Of a stretch of DNA of 64,000 nt, positions 16,629 through 26,108 are shown in pieces. The DNA is taken from assembly GCA_035644395.1 (NCBI GenBank), contig DASQOR010000028.1:186001-250000 (forward strand), given 5' to 3'. This DNA comes from JBGPLJ01 sp035644395. Lineage in GTDB: Bacteria; Pseudomonadota; Gammaproteobacteria; Steroidobacterales; Steroidobacteraceae. The notes beneath the pieces are model-generated. The model was not told where the DNA came from. It did no database searches and was given only the letters and a program-made list of their open reading frames with translations. Numbering within the stretch: position 1 is the first letter of the stretch; each line of letters begins with the position of its first letter. A program made the position numbers and the translations under genes.

Positions 16629-18602
16629 CTAGGGCTCGCCCAGCTCGACGAGCGCGACACCTTCCGCCACCCGTTCTCCAACCCGGCAGCGCACGGCAAT
16701 GACGGTCCCCGCCCGCGGCGCGCGGATGGTGTGCTCCATTTTCATCGCCTCCACCACGAGCAATGTCTGGCCAGCGGCCACCGCGTCGCCCGGCTTGACC
16801 TCTACTGCGACGACGGTGCCCGGGAGCGGCGTCGACAGAGCCCCGGAGGATGCGGCATCGACGGGCGCCGCCCCTTCCGGTTCGGCGACCTGAAACTCCG
16901 CATCCTCGCCGCCAAGCCAGACGTGGATCCGGCGGCCATCCATGAAGACTTCGGCGGCGACGCTCCGTCCCCCGTCGATAAGCCGCAGGCTCGCGGGCCC
17001 TGTTCGCAACACCTGCAGTGTGCGCCGGGCGTTGCCGCTCGCGACTTCGCAGGTTCCCGTTCCCCTGGGCGTGACTTCCGCCGCGACCAGTTGATCGCCG
17101 TCGCGCAACCAGATCGTTTGAGTCGGCGCGAGGTTCAGCCGCCAGCCGTCGCGCTGCTTCCAGGGTGACGCGCCGTCCGGCCGCATCTGCGTCGCAAGCC
17201 AGAGCGCGGCGATCAATCGCAGTTCTTCGTGAACGGCAGCCGGCGCGCGGCCGAGGCCGCCTTCATTCTCGAGCAGGCGCGTACTCAATGCGGACCGCTG
17301 GAAAGAATCGCTTGCCAGAATACGCCCGACGAATGCCGCGTTGCTGCGGACTCCGGCGATCCGCAATTCGCCGAGCGCCGAGCGCAGGCGCGCCAGCGCG
17401 GTTGCGCGAGTCGGGCCATGCGCGATGACTTTGGCGATCAGCGGATCATAGTGGGGTGAGATTTCATCGCCCTGCGTGACGCCCGTATCGATACGCAAGC
17501 CCGGCGCCGGCTCGGGCCATTTGAGACAGGCAATGTGTCCGACACTCGGCAGGAAGTCGCGCGCCGGATCTTCGGCGTAGATGCGCGCTTCAATCGAATG
17601 GCCTTGCGGCCGCGACGGCGTCAGAGTCGCGGGCAGCGATTCGCCTGCCGCGACGCGCAGCTGCCATTCGACAAGGTCGAGCCCGGTCACGGCCTCCGTC
17701 ACCGGATGCTCGACCTGCAGTCGCGTGTTCATTTCCATGAAGTAGAAGGCGCCGTCGCGGTCCAGCAGAAACTCGACGGTGCCTGCACCGACGTACTGCA
17801 CGGTCGCCGCGACCGTGACCGCCGCACTCGCCATGGCCGCGCGCACGGCATCGGGTACACCGGGCGCCGGCGCCTCCTCGATGACTTTCTGGTGGCGCCG
17901 CTGGACGGAGCAGTCGCGATCGAACAGGTGAACGACTCTCCCGCTGCGGTCGGCGAATACCTGCACCTCCACGTGACGAGGCTCGGCGAGATAACGCTCA
18001 AGCAGGAGCGCATCGCTTCGAAACGCGGACTGCGCAATGCGGCGCGCCGACTCGATCGCAGCCGGCATCGCCGCCGCTGACGTGACGATCTGCATGCCCT
18101 TGCCGCCGCCCCCGGCGACCGCCTTGAGGATGATCGGGAAACCGACGCGCTCGGCTTCCCGCACGAGAGTCGCCGTCGACTGATCCACGCCGTGGTAGCC
18201 CGGCAACACGGGCACGCTCGCGCGCGCCATCATTTCCTTCGCGGCGCTTTTCGATCCCATTGCCTCGATCGCATGCGACGGCGGTCCAACCCAGACGATG
18301 CCCGCCCGCTCGCATTCCCTGGCGAACGCGGCGTTTTCCGCAAGAAAGCCGTAGCCCGGATGAACCGCATCGGCCCTCGACCGCCGAGCGGCATCCATGA
18401 CGGCATCGATCGAGAGGTAACTCTGCGCCGCCAGGGCGGGCCCGATGTGCAGGGCTTCATCGGCGAGCGCGACGTGCCGGCCGGCCCGGTCGGCATCGGA
18501 GAACACCGCGAGACTCGTAATGCCGAGACGCTTCGCCGTGCGGATGACACGACAGGCGATTTCGCCGCGATTCGCAATGAGCAGGCGCCGGATCGACGTC
18601 AT
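16629..18602 (-). CDS. mccA: Biotin-dependent acyl-CoA carboxylase alpha subunit (probable methylcrotonyl-CoA carboxylase)
   Basis: Carries biotin carboxylase and biotin carrier functions. From the N-terminus: biotin carboxylase domain with LIANRGEIACRVIRTAKRLG, the ATP-grasp glycine loop KAVAGGGGKGMQIV, FMEMNTRLQVEHPVTE and FLPSVGHI; then a linker; then a C-terminal biotinyl domain with the biotin lysine in EAMKMEHT (about residue 625). The 657-residue length fits MccA/LiuD. The ATG at 18602 was chosen, four bases after the mccB stop. Pairing with mccB and nearby ivd points to 3-methylcrotonyl-CoA; a propionyl- or geranyl-CoA substrate is possible. Confidence 0.85.
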   Translation of the reverse strand: MTSIRRLLIANRGEIACRVIRTAKRLGITSLAVFSDADRAGRHVALADEALHIGPALAAQSYLSIDAVMDAARRSRADAVHPGYGFLAENAAFARECERAGIVWVGPPSHAIEAMGSKSAAKEMMARASVPVLPGYHGVDQSTATLVREAERVGFPIILKAVAGGGGKGMQIVTSAAAMPAAIESARRIAQSAFRSDALLLERYLAEPRHVEVQVFADRSGRVVHLFDRDCSVQRRHQKVIEEAPAPGVPDAVRAAMASAAVTVAATVQYVGAGTVEFLLDRDGAFYFMEMNTRLQVEHPVTEAVTGLDLVEWQLRVAAGESLPATLTPSRPQGHSIEARIYAEDPARDFLPSVGHIACLKWPEPAPGLRIDTGVTQGDEISPHYDPLIAKVIAHGPTRATALARLRSALGELRIAGVRSNAAFVGRILASDSFQRSALSTRLLENEGGLGRAPAAVHEELRLIAALWLATQMRPDGASPWKQRDGWRLNLAPTQTIWLRDGDQLVAAEVTPRGTGTCEVASGNARRTLQVLRTGPASLRLIDGGRSVAAEVFMDGRRIHVWLGGEDAEFQVAEPEGAAPVDAASSGALSTPLPGTVVAVEVKPGDAVAAGQTLLVVEAMKMEHTIRAPRAGTVIAVRCRVGERVAEGVALVELGEP

Positions 18603-18606
18603 GCGC

Positions 18607-20214
18607 TCACATCCGGAAAAGACCGAAGCGCGTGTCTTCGATCGGAGCATTGCGGCTTGCGGCGAGGCACAGCGTGAGCACCCGCCGGGTATCGAGCGGG
18701 TCGATCACACCATCGTCCCAGAGTCTCGCGGACGCGTAGTACGGGTGGCCCTGCCGCTCGTATTGATCGCGGATAGGTTGCTTGAATCCGCTCTCCTCCG
18801 CTTCGGACCAGGACTTCCCCGCCTGCTCGATGGCATCTCGCCGGATCGTGGCAAGTACGGACGCGGCCTGCTCGCCGCCCATGACGGACATGCGCGCATT
18901 CGGCCACTGGAAAAGGAAACGCGGCGAATACGCGCGCCCGCACATCGCATAGTTGCCGGCGCCGTAGCTCCCGCCGATGATCACCGTGAACTTCGGCACG
19001 CGTGCGGACGCCACGGCCGTCACCATCTTCGCGCCATCGCGGGCGATGCCGCCCGCCTCCGCCTTCCTGCCGACCATGAAGCCGGTGATGTTCTGCAGGA
19101 AAAGCAGGGGTATGTGCTCGCGGGCGCAGAGCTCGATGAAGTGCGTGCCTTTCAGCGCGCTTTCGGAAAAGAGGATGCCGTTGTTCGCGAGGATGCCGAC
19201 CGGAAATCCGCCGATGTGGGCGAAGCCCGTGACGAGCGTCGTGCCGTAGAGCTGCTTGAATTCCTCGAAGTCGGAGCCGTCGACGACGCGTGCGATGACT
19301 TCGCGCGCATCGTACGGCTTGCGCGGGCTCTGCGGCACGATGCCATAGAGCTCACCCGCATCGAAGTTCGGTTCGCGGGGAGCAGCCGGCGGCTCGCGCG
19401 AATCCGCGGGCTGGCGCAGGTGCGAGACGATCCGGCGCGCAATGGCAAGGCCGTGCGCATCGTTCTGGGCGTAGTGATCCGTCACGCCGGATTCGCGGCT
19501 GTGCACGTCCGCGCCGCCCAGCTCTTCGGCCGTGACGATTTCACCGGTCGCCGCCTTTACGAGCGGCGGACCGCCGAGAAAGATGCGCCCCTGGCCGCGC
19601 ACGATCACGTTCTCGTCCGACATGGCCGGCACGTAGGCACCGCCCGCGGTCGATGACCCGTGCACGACGGCGATCTGCGCGATGCCGCGCGCCGAAAGAT
19701 TCGCCTGGTTGAAGAAGATGCGGCCGAAATGCTCCCGGTCCGGGAATACCTCGTCCTGCTTCGGCAGGAACGCGCCGCCGCTCTCGACAAGGTAGACGCA
19801 GGGCAAGCGGTTCTCGCCGGCGATCTCCTGCGCCCGCAGGTGTTTCTTCACGGTGATCGGGTAGTAGGTGCCGCCCTTAACCGTCGGATCGTTGACGACC
19901 ACCATGCACTCACGGCCGGCTATGCGGCCGATGCCAGTGACGAGACCGGCCGCCGGAATCTCATCCTCGTAGAGTCCAAGGCCCGCGAGTTGCGAGAGTT
20001 CGAGAAACGGCGAGCCGGGATCGAGCAGCTCCTCGATGCGCTGGCGGGCGAGCAGCTTGCCTTGGCCCGTGTGCTTGTCGCGGGCCTTCGGCGAACCGCC
20101 GGCCGCAATCCGGGCGACCGTCGAACGCAGATCGGTGGACAGCGCCGACATGGCCGCGGCATTGGCACGGAACTCCCCGGCGTGCGGGTCGACGCTCGAA
20201 GACAGGCAGGGCAT
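18607..20214 (-). CDS. mccB: Acyl-CoA carboxylase beta subunit (probable methylcrotonyl-CoA carboxyltransferase)
   Basis: Carboxyltransferase of the crotonase fold, 535 residues, moving CO2 from biotin to the CoA substrate. Features typical of MccB/LiuB are ARQRIEELLDPGSPFLELSQLAG, YYPITVKKHLRAQEIA, YLVESGGAFLPKQDEVFPD, ARGIAQIAVVHGSSTAGGAYVPAMSDE, and the C-terminal GSYGAGNYAMCGRAY and NARMSVMGGEQAASVL. The ATG at 20214 has GAGGA six bases upstream. It is the first gene of a two-gene operon with mccA, divergent from ivd across a candidate operator. Confidence 0.9.
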   Translation of the reverse strand: MPCLSSSVDPHAGEFRANAAAMSALSTDLRSTVARIAAGGSPKARDKHTGQGKLLARQRIEELLDPGSPFLELSQLAGLGLYEDEIPAAGLVTGIGRIAGRECMVVVNDPTVKGGTYYPITVKKHLRAQEIAGENRLPCVYLVESGGAFLPKQDEVFPDREHFGRIFFNQANLSARGIAQIAVVHGSSTAGGAYVPAMSDENVIVRGQGRIFLGGPPLVKAATGEIVTAEELGGADVHSRESGVTDHYAQNDAHGLAIARRIVSHLRQPADSREPPAAPREPNFDAGELYGIVPQSPRKPYDAREVIARVVDGSDFEEFKQLYGTTLVTGFAHIGGFPVGILANNGILFSESALKGTHFIELCAREHIPLLFLQNITGFMVGRKAEAGGIARDGAKMVTAVASARVPKFTVIIGGSYGAGNYAMCGRAYSPRFLFQWPNARMSVMGGEQAASVLATIRRDAIEQAGKSWSEAEESGFKQPIRDQYERQGHPYYASARLWDDGVIDPLDTRRVLTLCLAASRNAPIEDTRFGLFRM

Positions 20215-20258
20215 CGCGGGTCCTCGCTTGGGTTGCGGCTGATCGACGACCGGCCTAT

Positions 20259-20286
20259 ATTGTCGGACAATCCGACGATCCGTCAA
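20259..20286 (-). promoter_or_regulatory. mccB promoter with overlapping GntR-type operator
   Basis: On the minus strand TTGACG (20286-20281) and GACAAT (20264-20259) are spaced by 16 bases. The perfect dyad TTGTC-G-GACAA (20260-20270), inside the longer repeat GTCGGA-CAA-TCCGAC (20262-20276), covers the -10 element. FadR-subfamily GntR regulators commonly bind TTGTnnGACAA-like dyads, and such a gene lies 1.2 kb away behind ivd. Binding is inferred. Confidence 0.55.
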
Positions 20287-20314
20287 TCCTTAAGTTAAGT
20301 CAAATGGAGTCCCG

Positions 20315-21490
20315 ATGGCCTCACCCGCCTGGATGGAGTTCGATTTCGGCCTCGGCGAGACCTGCGACGAGATCCGGACCCAGGTCCGGCGGCTTGCCGC
20401 CGATCGCATCGCCCCGCGGGCCGACGAGATCGACCGCAGCAATGAATTTCCCCGCGACCTTTGGCCCCTCCTCGGTGCGCAGGGCCTGCTCGGCATCACC
20501 GTACCCGAGCGCTTCGGCGGCGCGGCGCTCGGCTACCTCGCGCATGTGATCGCGATGGAGGAAATCTCCCGGGCATCGGCCTCGGTGGGCCTGAGCTACG
20601 GCGCGCATTCCAATCTCTGCATCAACCAGATCGTGTTGAATGGCTCCGACGAGCAGCGCGAGCGCTACCTGCCCCGGCTCGTCTCCGGCGAGCACGTCGG
20701 CGCCCTGGCGATGTCGGAGCCACTCGCGGGGTCGGACGTCGTGTCGATGCAGCTGCGCGCGGAACGCCGCGGCGAGCACTACGTGCTCAACGGCAACAAG
20801 ATGTGGATCACCAACGGACCGGACGCCGACGTGCTGGTGGTGTATGCCAAGACCGAGCCCGGCGCCCGCGAGCGCGGCATCAGCACTTTCATCGTCGAGA
20901 AGGGCATGCCCGGCTTCACGACGGCCCAGAAACTCGACAAGCTGGGCATGCGGGGCTCGAGCACCTCCGAACTCGTGTTCCGCGATTGCCCGGTACCTGC
21001 CGCGAACCTGCTCGGCCGTGAAAATGACGGCGTGCGGGTCCTCATGCGCGGGCTCGACTACGAACGGATCGTGCTCGCCGCGGGACCGCTCGGCATCATG
21101 GCCGCCGCCATCGATCTCGTTCTGCCCTACGTTCGCGAGCGCAAGCAGTTCGGCTCGCCGATCGGCACGTTCCAGCTCATGCAGGGCAAGCTCGCCGACA
21201 TGTACACGGAGCTCAATGCGGCCCGCGCCTATGTTTATGCCGTGGCGCGCGCCGCGGATGCCGGCAAGGCGACGCGCAAGGACGCGGCCGCCTGCATCCT
21301 GTTTTCCTCGGAGCGCGCGACCCAGCTCGCTCTGCAGGCCATCCAGGCACTCGGCGGCAACGGCTACATCAATGAGTTCGCCGCCGGCAGGCTGTTGCGC
21401 GACGCGAAGCTCTACGAGATCGGCGCGGGAACTTCCGAAGTGCGGCGCATGCTGATCGGACGGGAGCTGTTCGCGGAGGGTGGCCGGTGA
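20315..21490 (+). CDS. ivd: Isovaleryl-CoA dehydrogenase
   Basis: FAD-dependent oxidation of isovaleryl-CoA to 3-methylcrotonyl-CoA, the step before MccAB. The 391 residues have ACAD motifs LAMSEPLAGSDVV and KMWITNGPDADVLVVYAKT. The catalytic Glu is in the isovaleryl-specific position (RGLDYERIVLA, about residue 246), and the C-terminus reads KLYEIGAGTSEVRRMLIGR, with Gly where other acyl-CoA dehydrogenases carry the C-terminal catalytic Glu. GGAG precedes the ATG by five bases. It overlaps the GntR gene by GTGA. Confidence 0.92.
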   Translation: MASPAWMEFDFGLGETCDEIRTQVRRLAADRIAPRADEIDRSNEFPRDLWPLLGAQGLLGITVPERFGGAALGYLAHVIAMEEISRASASVGLSYGAHSNLCINQIVLNGSDEQRERYLPRLVSGEHVGALAMSEPLAGSDVVSMQLRAERRGEHYVLNGNKMWITNGPDADVLVVYAKTEPGARERGISTFIVEKGMPGFTTAQKLDKLGMRGSSTSELVFRDCPVPAANLLGRENDGVRVLMRGLDYERIVLAAGPLGIMAAAIDLVLPYVRERKQFGSPIGTFQLMQGKLADMYTELNAARAYVYAVARAADAGKATRKDAAACILFSSERATQLALQAIQALGGNGYINEFAAGRLLRDAKLYEIGAGTSEVRRMLIGRELFAEGGR

Positions 21491-22215
21491 ACCTCTTCGA
21501 CCCGCTGAATCACGAACCGGCGTACCGCAAGGTCGCGGCGGCGATCGAGCGCAAGATCCTGGAGCGTTCGCTGCGGACGGGCGACCGTCTGCCGGCGGAA
21601 ACTTCCCTCGCCCAGCAATTCGGCGTCAACCGCTCGACCGTGCGCGAGGCCCTGCGCGAACTCGAAACGCACGGACTGGTCGGCCGGCAGTCTGGCAGCA
21701 AGAAGCTTTTTGTCACGCGCCCGATGCAGGATCGGGTGGCCTCAGGGGTCAGCCGCGCGCTCGCCCTGAATGGCGTGACGTTTCTCGAATTGTGGGAAGC
21801 GATGATGATCATCGAGCCCGCAGCGGCCCGCCACGCCGCGGGCCGGCGCAGCGACGAGGAACTCGACTCGCTCGAGCGGCTGGTCGCCGCCGTCGCGGCA
21901 TCGACCGACGGTGGAACGGCCGTGCCGCTCGTCGTGGAATTCTTTGCGACGATCGTGCGGGCGAGTCACAACCAGGTCCTGACGACGGCACAGGATCCCC
22001 TCAACCGCCTGCTGGCACCGACGCTGAGCCGCATGATCGACCAGGTGCCGCAGGCGCGTGCCCGCATCACGAGCGCGCAACGCAAGATCACCGCAGCCAT
22101 CCGGGAACAGCAAGCGGCGCAGGCCGAGGAGTGGATGGCAAAGCACATCCGCGACTTCAAGCGCGGTTATGAACTCGCCGGTATCGAGCTCGAGTATCGC
22201 GTGCCGCCGGGCTGA
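21487..22215 (+). CDS. GntR-family regulator (FadR subfamily)
   Basis: A 242-residue transcription factor. The N-terminal winged helix (about residues 10-75) includes GDRLPAETSLAQQFGVNRSTVREALRELETHGLV. The C-terminal part is an all-helical FCD-type ligand domain (LWEAMMIIEPAAARHAA onward). It starts with GTG overlapping the ivd stop, so it is made with ivd and probably controls ivd and the divergent mccBA through the dyad at 20260-20270. An acyl-CoA or branched-chain effector is inferred. Leucine catabolism genes are elsewhere often under MerR-type LiuR, so a GntR is a variant. Confidence 0.85.
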   Translation: MNLFDPLNHEPAYRKVAAAIERKILERSLRTGDRLPAETSLAQQFGVNRSTVREALRELETHGLVGRQSGSKKLFVTRPMQDRVASGVSRALALNGVTFLELWEAMMIIEPAAARHAAGRRSDEELDSLERLVAAVAASTDGGTAVPLVVEFFATIVRASHNQVLTTAQDPLNRLLAPTLSRMIDQVPQARARITSAQRKITAAIREQQAAQAEEWMAKHIRDFKRGYELAGIELEYRVPPG

Positions 22216-22223
22216 GGACTGCG

Positions 22224-23027
22224 TCAGTTCGCGCCGCTGCGTGAAGCAAGGCGCGAGAGCTCGCGGCGGGCCGCGGCAAAATCGGGAGCGACGATGAGCG
22301 CCTGCTCGAGGGCGTTACGGGCCGCGGCCACATCGCCCCGCTCCGCATAGCTCTTGCCGAGCCAGTAGTACACGTCGGCACTGCCCCACTCCGGGAACCC
22401 GCCGGTGCCCGCCGGCAGGGCGTCGAAAGCATCTGCGGCGGCCTTGAATTTCGTGAAGGCGCGTGCCGGATCGCCACCGAGCTTCGCCGGCCGCCAGTAA
22501 TCGACCAGCGCATCGACGAGCCGTGCCCGCGGATTCTTCGGTGCGAGCGTCAGCGCCGTGGCGACGGCGTCGCTCGCCGACGGACCGTGCGTCACGCTCT
22601 TCATCATCGAGGTGGCAGACACCAATGCGTGACAGGCGGCCTTCTGGATGTAGGCCTCCGCATCCGGGGAATTCCTGTGCGTCAGTGCGGCGAGCTGGTC
22701 GACGCAGTCCTTCGCGGAATCGCTGGCGCCATCCTTGTGGGTGTCGTTGAGCACCTGCGCCAATCGAAAGTCCGCGTGCGCCGCGAGATAGTGCGCGAGC
22801 CGGTCGCCGTCATCCTCGCCGCTCAGCGTTGTCAGCGACTTCGCGAGCGTCTTCAGGCTGTGCGCATCCTGGGACAGGAACCCGAATTCGATCCGGTTCT
22901 CGTAGTCCGCGGCCTCCTCCGCCGTCACCTCCGCATGCGCGGATTGCACCACAGCCGTCGCACACAATGCATAGGCCGCGAACCGGCGAGCGAACTTAGG
23001 ACCAGCGGCGCACCGTCGGCCCCCCAT
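22224..23027 (-). CDS. Exported TPR-like protein of the ABC export cluster
   Basis: A 267-residue protein with a probable Sec signal peptide (KFARRFAAYALCATAVVQSAHA, cleavage near residue 32). Two tetratricopeptide-like units are visible towards the C-terminus, including DVYYWLGKSYAERGDVAAARNALEQALIVAPDFAAA. The start at 23027, two bases after the upstream permease stop, was chosen because it places the signal at the N-terminus. It is the last gene of the cluster and probably a periplasmic accessory protein; its partner is unknown. Confidence 0.65.
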   Translation of the reverse strand: MGGRRCAAGPKFARRFAAYALCATAVVQSAHAEVTAEEAADYENRIEFGFLSQDAHSLKTLAKSLTTLSGEDDGDRLAHYLAAHADFRLAQVLNDTHKDGASDSAKDCVDQLAALTHRNSPDAEAYIQKAACHALVSATSMMKSVTHGPSASDAVATALTLAPKNPRARLVDALVDYWRPAKLGGDPARAFTKFKAAADAFDALPAGTGGFPEWGSADVYYWLGKSYAERGDVAAARNALEQALIVAPDFAAARRELSRLASRSGAN

Positions 23028-23029
23028 GA

Positions 23030-24220
23030 CTAGAGCTCCCGCAGCCCGCCGGCAATCGGCAGGCGCGCGGCGCGGATGGCGGGCAGCACGCCGCCGACGA
23101 AAGCGAGTGCGAGCGCGTAGGCGCAGCCCCATAACAGGAGTTCGCCGGTGACGCGGAACGAGAATGCCACCTGGGTGAAGCTGCGCATGTTGAGCGTCGA
23201 GGTTTGCACGCCGTTGAAAGCGAGATAGCCGATCATCGCGCCGACGATCGCTCCTGCGAAGCCGAGCACCAGCGCCTCGACCAGCACCGAAACGACGACC
23301 GGCCAGGCGCCGAAGCCGAGCGCGCGCAATGTCGCGATTTCACGCGTGCGGGCGGCGACGGCGGCATACATCGTGTTGAGCGCCGCGAAGATCGCGCCGA
23401 TGCCCATCAGGATCGCGATCGCGAAGCCCGCCCCCCGGATGATGCCGCGCAGGCCGCTCGACAGCGTCGACAGGAACTCCTTTTCGGTCTCGATCTTGAA
23501 GTTCACGCGCGGGTCGGTGCTCAAACGGTCCTTGAATTCCTTGAAGGCAGCGGGACTCGTCAGGCGCACGCGGATCGACTGCACGGACGTGCCGTACTGG
23601 AAGACGCCTTGCATGACGGTGATGTCCGCCCACAATTCCGACTCGGCGATGCTCTGTGCATCCGAGAATATGCCGACGATCGTCCAGCGGTCCGGCCCGA
23701 GCTTGATCTCCTTGCCGAGATCGAGTCCGGAGAACTGATTGGCCGCAGCGCGGCCGACGACCACTTCCTTCGTCCCTGGCGTCAGCATGCGCCCCGCAAC
23801 CCATCGGAAATGACCCCGCAGCAGCGGCGCCTGCGGGCCGACACCGCGCATGGGAACGAAGACCGGCGCGCCGGTCGCCCGGCTCGGAACATCGACGTTG
23901 ACGAAGAGCTCCGAGGATATGAGCGGCGAGCCGCCGCTCCTCACGACGCCGGGCGCATCGCCCGCAATACGCGTATCCGCGAGCGCGAGCCCGCTCTGCA
24001 TCTCATCGCTCGAACCGCCGCGCAGGATGAGAGCGATCGTGTCCGAGCCCGAGTCCTCGAGCGTCGCGCGAAATCCCTCGTAAATCGAGAACACCCCGGT
24101 GATCACCACCATCACGCCGGCGATTCCGACGACGGTGACGACCGCGGATTGCCAGCGCGTGATCAACATCCGCAGATTGAGCGTGGTGACGAGACCGACC
24201 TGCGACAGCGACGATGACAT
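23030..24220 (-). CDS. ABC transporter permease (MacB/FtsX fold)
   Basis: A 396-residue membrane subunit with one N-terminal transmembrane helix (about residues 23-43), a periplasmic domain of about 220 residues, and three C-terminal helices (about 280-390), the MacB/LolC layout. ARTREIATLRALGFGAWPVV is the coupling-helix region conserved in these permeases. The ATG at 24220 gives the usual short cytoplasmic N-terminus; an upstream Met at 24370 would overlap the neighbouring permease. It pairs with the next permease, the ATPase and the membrane-fusion protein. Confidence 0.88.
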   Translation of the reverse strand: MSSSLSQVGLVTTLNLRMLITRWQSAVVTVVGIAGVMVVITGVFSIYEGFRATLEDSGSDTIALILRGGSSDEMQSGLALADTRIAGDAPGVVRSGGSPLISSELFVNVDVPSRATGAPVFVPMRGVGPQAPLLRGHFRWVAGRMLTPGTKEVVVGRAAANQFSGLDLGKEIKLGPDRWTIVGIFSDAQSIAESELWADITVMQGVFQYGTSVQSIRVRLTSPAAFKEFKDRLSTDPRVNFKIETEKEFLSTLSSGLRGIIRGAGFAIAILMGIGAIFAALNTMYAAVAARTREIATLRALGFGAWPVVVSVLVEALVLGFAGAIVGAMIGYLAFNGVQTSTLNMRSFTQVAFSFRVTGELLLWGCAYALALAFVGGVLPAIRAARLPIAGGLREL

Positions 24221-24242
24221 GTTCCGGACTTTCCTCTTCGAA

Positions 24243-25394
24243 TCAGGCGCCGCGCAACGCTTCGGCGACACCGAGCCGCATGGCCCGAGCCGCCGGCAGG
24301 GCGCCCGCCAGCAGGCCGAGCAGAACCGTGAGCGCAAGCCCGATGAGCACCGCGCGTTGCGGCAGGTCAAAGAGCGGCACGATGCGGCTGAGTCCGGGCT
24401 TCAGTCCCAGGGCCAGGAATTTCGCGAGTCCGAGGCCGATGAGTCCGCCGGCAATCGTGAGGCAAAGCGCCTCGCCGAGCACCAGCCGGGTCACGGCCGC
24501 ATGCGTGAAGCCGAGCGTCTTCAGGACGCCGATCTCGTTGGTGCGCTCCCGCACAGCCTGCGCCATCGTGTTCGCCGCCACCAGCAGCATCGTGAAGAAA
24601 ACGGCCGATGCGATGAATGACAGGATGGCGCCGACGTTGCCGATCTGCCGCGAGAAATCACCGGCCCAGGCCTTCTCCGGGGCGGTCTTCGTTTCCGTGC
24701 CCGAATTCTCGAATAGGGCGTCGATCCTTTTCGAGATCTCCTTGGCATCCGCCGGATTGTCGAGCCGCGGCACCATCCAGCCAATGCGGCCCCGGCCGAA
24801 CTGCCGGGTTTCGTCCAGGTACTTGTACTGAATGAAAATGCCCGTGTCGTCGGCGGCGTCCTGGTTATAGATGCCGCGCACGGTGACATCCCAGGTGTTG
24901 CTGTCGCCCTTGTAGGGAATGCTCTGCTGCAGCGGGATGTGATCGCCGACATGCCAGCCGAAGTCGGCCGCGATGCGCCGGCCGACGAGCACGCCGGCGC
25001 GGTCCGTAATCCAGGCTTGCCGTTCCGCGGGCGGCACGTGGACGTCCGGATACACCGTGAAGAAGGGCTCGGGATCCACCGCGATGACCTGCAGCTGATT
25101 GTGTTCGTCCTGATACCAGCCGCCGAACCAGACCTGCACCGCGACGGCCTTCACGCCGGCAAGGCCCTGCACTTTTCCAAGATAGCTTCCCGGCAGGTCG
25201 CGCACGATCGACATCCGGTTGGTCACCATCAGCCGGTCGTCGCCCGCCGCTTCCACGCCGGCGAAGAGACCAAAGCGCAGCGCTTCCAGGAGCCCGAAAA
25301 GCACGAAGGCCACGATGATGGAGAGCAGCGTGAAAATCGAACGCAGCGGCCTGCGCCAGAGATTCGCCCAGACGAGCGGCACGAAGCGGAACAT
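24243..25394 (-). CDS. ABC transporter permease (MacB/FtsX fold)
   Basis: Second permease of the cluster, 383 residues, with the same layout: one helix near residues 20-40 (FTLLSIIVAFVLFGLLEALR), a large periplasmic domain, and three C-terminal helices. RERTNEIGVLKTLGFTHAAV is the conserved cytoplasmic region. The start codon overlaps the ATPase stop by one base (TGATG), indicating translational coupling. The two permeases differ in sequence and probably form a heterodimer. Confidence 0.88.
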   Translation of the reverse strand: MFRFVPLVWANLWRRPLRSIFTLLSIIVAFVLFGLLEALRFGLFAGVEAAGDDRLMVTNRMSIVRDLPGSYLGKVQGLAGVKAVAVQVWFGGWYQDEHNQLQVIAVDPEPFFTVYPDVHVPPAERQAWITDRAGVLVGRRIAADFGWHVGDHIPLQQSIPYKGDSNTWDVTVRGIYNQDAADDTGIFIQYKYLDETRQFGRGRIGWMVPRLDNPADAKEISKRIDALFENSGTETKTAPEKAWAGDFSRQIGNVGAILSFIASAVFFTMLLVAANTMAQAVRERTNEIGVLKTLGFTHAAVTRLVLGEALCLTIAGGLIGLGLAKFLALGLKPGLSRIVPLFDLPQRAVLIGLALTVLLGLLAGALPAARAMRLGVAEALRGA

Positions 25395-26083
25395 CAGACC
25401 GCCTCGCGCGTCAGCGCGCCTTTGTCGAGGTGCAGCGTGTGCTTCGCGCGGGCGGCCGCGTGCGGGTCGTGCGTCACCATGAGGATGGTCTTGCCGTGCT
25501 TCGCGTTCAGCGCCTCCAGGAGATCCAGGATCTCATCGCCCGACTTGCGGTCGAGATCGCCCGTCGGTTCGTCGCACAGGAGAATCGTCGGGTCCGCGAC
25601 GATCGCCCGCGCGATGCCGACTCGCTGTTCCTGGCCGCCGGAGAGCTCCTTCGGCTTGTGCTTCGCGCGATCGGCGAGCCCGACGAGCGCAAGCGCCGCG
25701 GCGATGCGCTTCTCGCGATCCGCGCGCCCGAGCTTCGTGAGCAGCAGCGGCAGCTCCACATTGCGGGCCGCCGTCAGTACGGGCAGGAGGTTGTACATCT
25801 GGAAGACGAAGCCGACGTGATCGGCCCGCCAGCGCGCGAGCACGGCGTCGGACATCTGGTCGAGCCGCTGGCCGGCGACGTCGATCGATCCGCTGGTCGC
25901 GCGGTCAAGACCGCCGATCAGATTGAGGAGGGTCGTCTTGCCGGAGCCCGATGGACCCATGAGGGCGACAAAATCGCCGCGCGGCACTTCCACGTTGACG
26001 TCGCCGAGCACGTGCACGACTTCGCTCCCGCGGCGGTATTCCTTGCTGACGTTGCGTGCTCGAACCAGTACCTCATCGCTCAT
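25394..26083 (-). CDS. ABC transporter ATP-binding protein (MacB/LolD-like)
   Basis: A 229-residue nucleotide-binding subunit. It has Walker A GPSGSGKTT (about residues 43-51), the Q-loop VFQMYNLLP, the signature LSGGQEQR, Walker B ILLCDEPTGDLD, and the H-loop THDPHAA. The family drives MacB/LolCDE-type mechanotransmission from the inner membrane rather than ordinary import. It lies between the membrane-fusion gene and the two permeases. Confidence 0.92.
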   Translation of the reverse strand: MSDEVLVRARNVSKEYRRGSEVVHVLGDVNVEVPRGDFVALMGPSGSGKTTLLNLIGGLDRATSGSIDVAGQRLDQMSDAVLARWRADHVGFVFQMYNLLPVLTAARNVELPLLLTKLGRADREKRIAAALALVGLADRAKHKPKELSGGQEQRVGIARAIVADPTILLCDEPTGDLDRKSGDEILDLLEALNAKHGKTILMVTHDPHAAARAKHTLHLDKGALTREAV

Positions 26084-26108
26084 GCTGCTCGTGCGCCTCG
26101 GGATTGCT

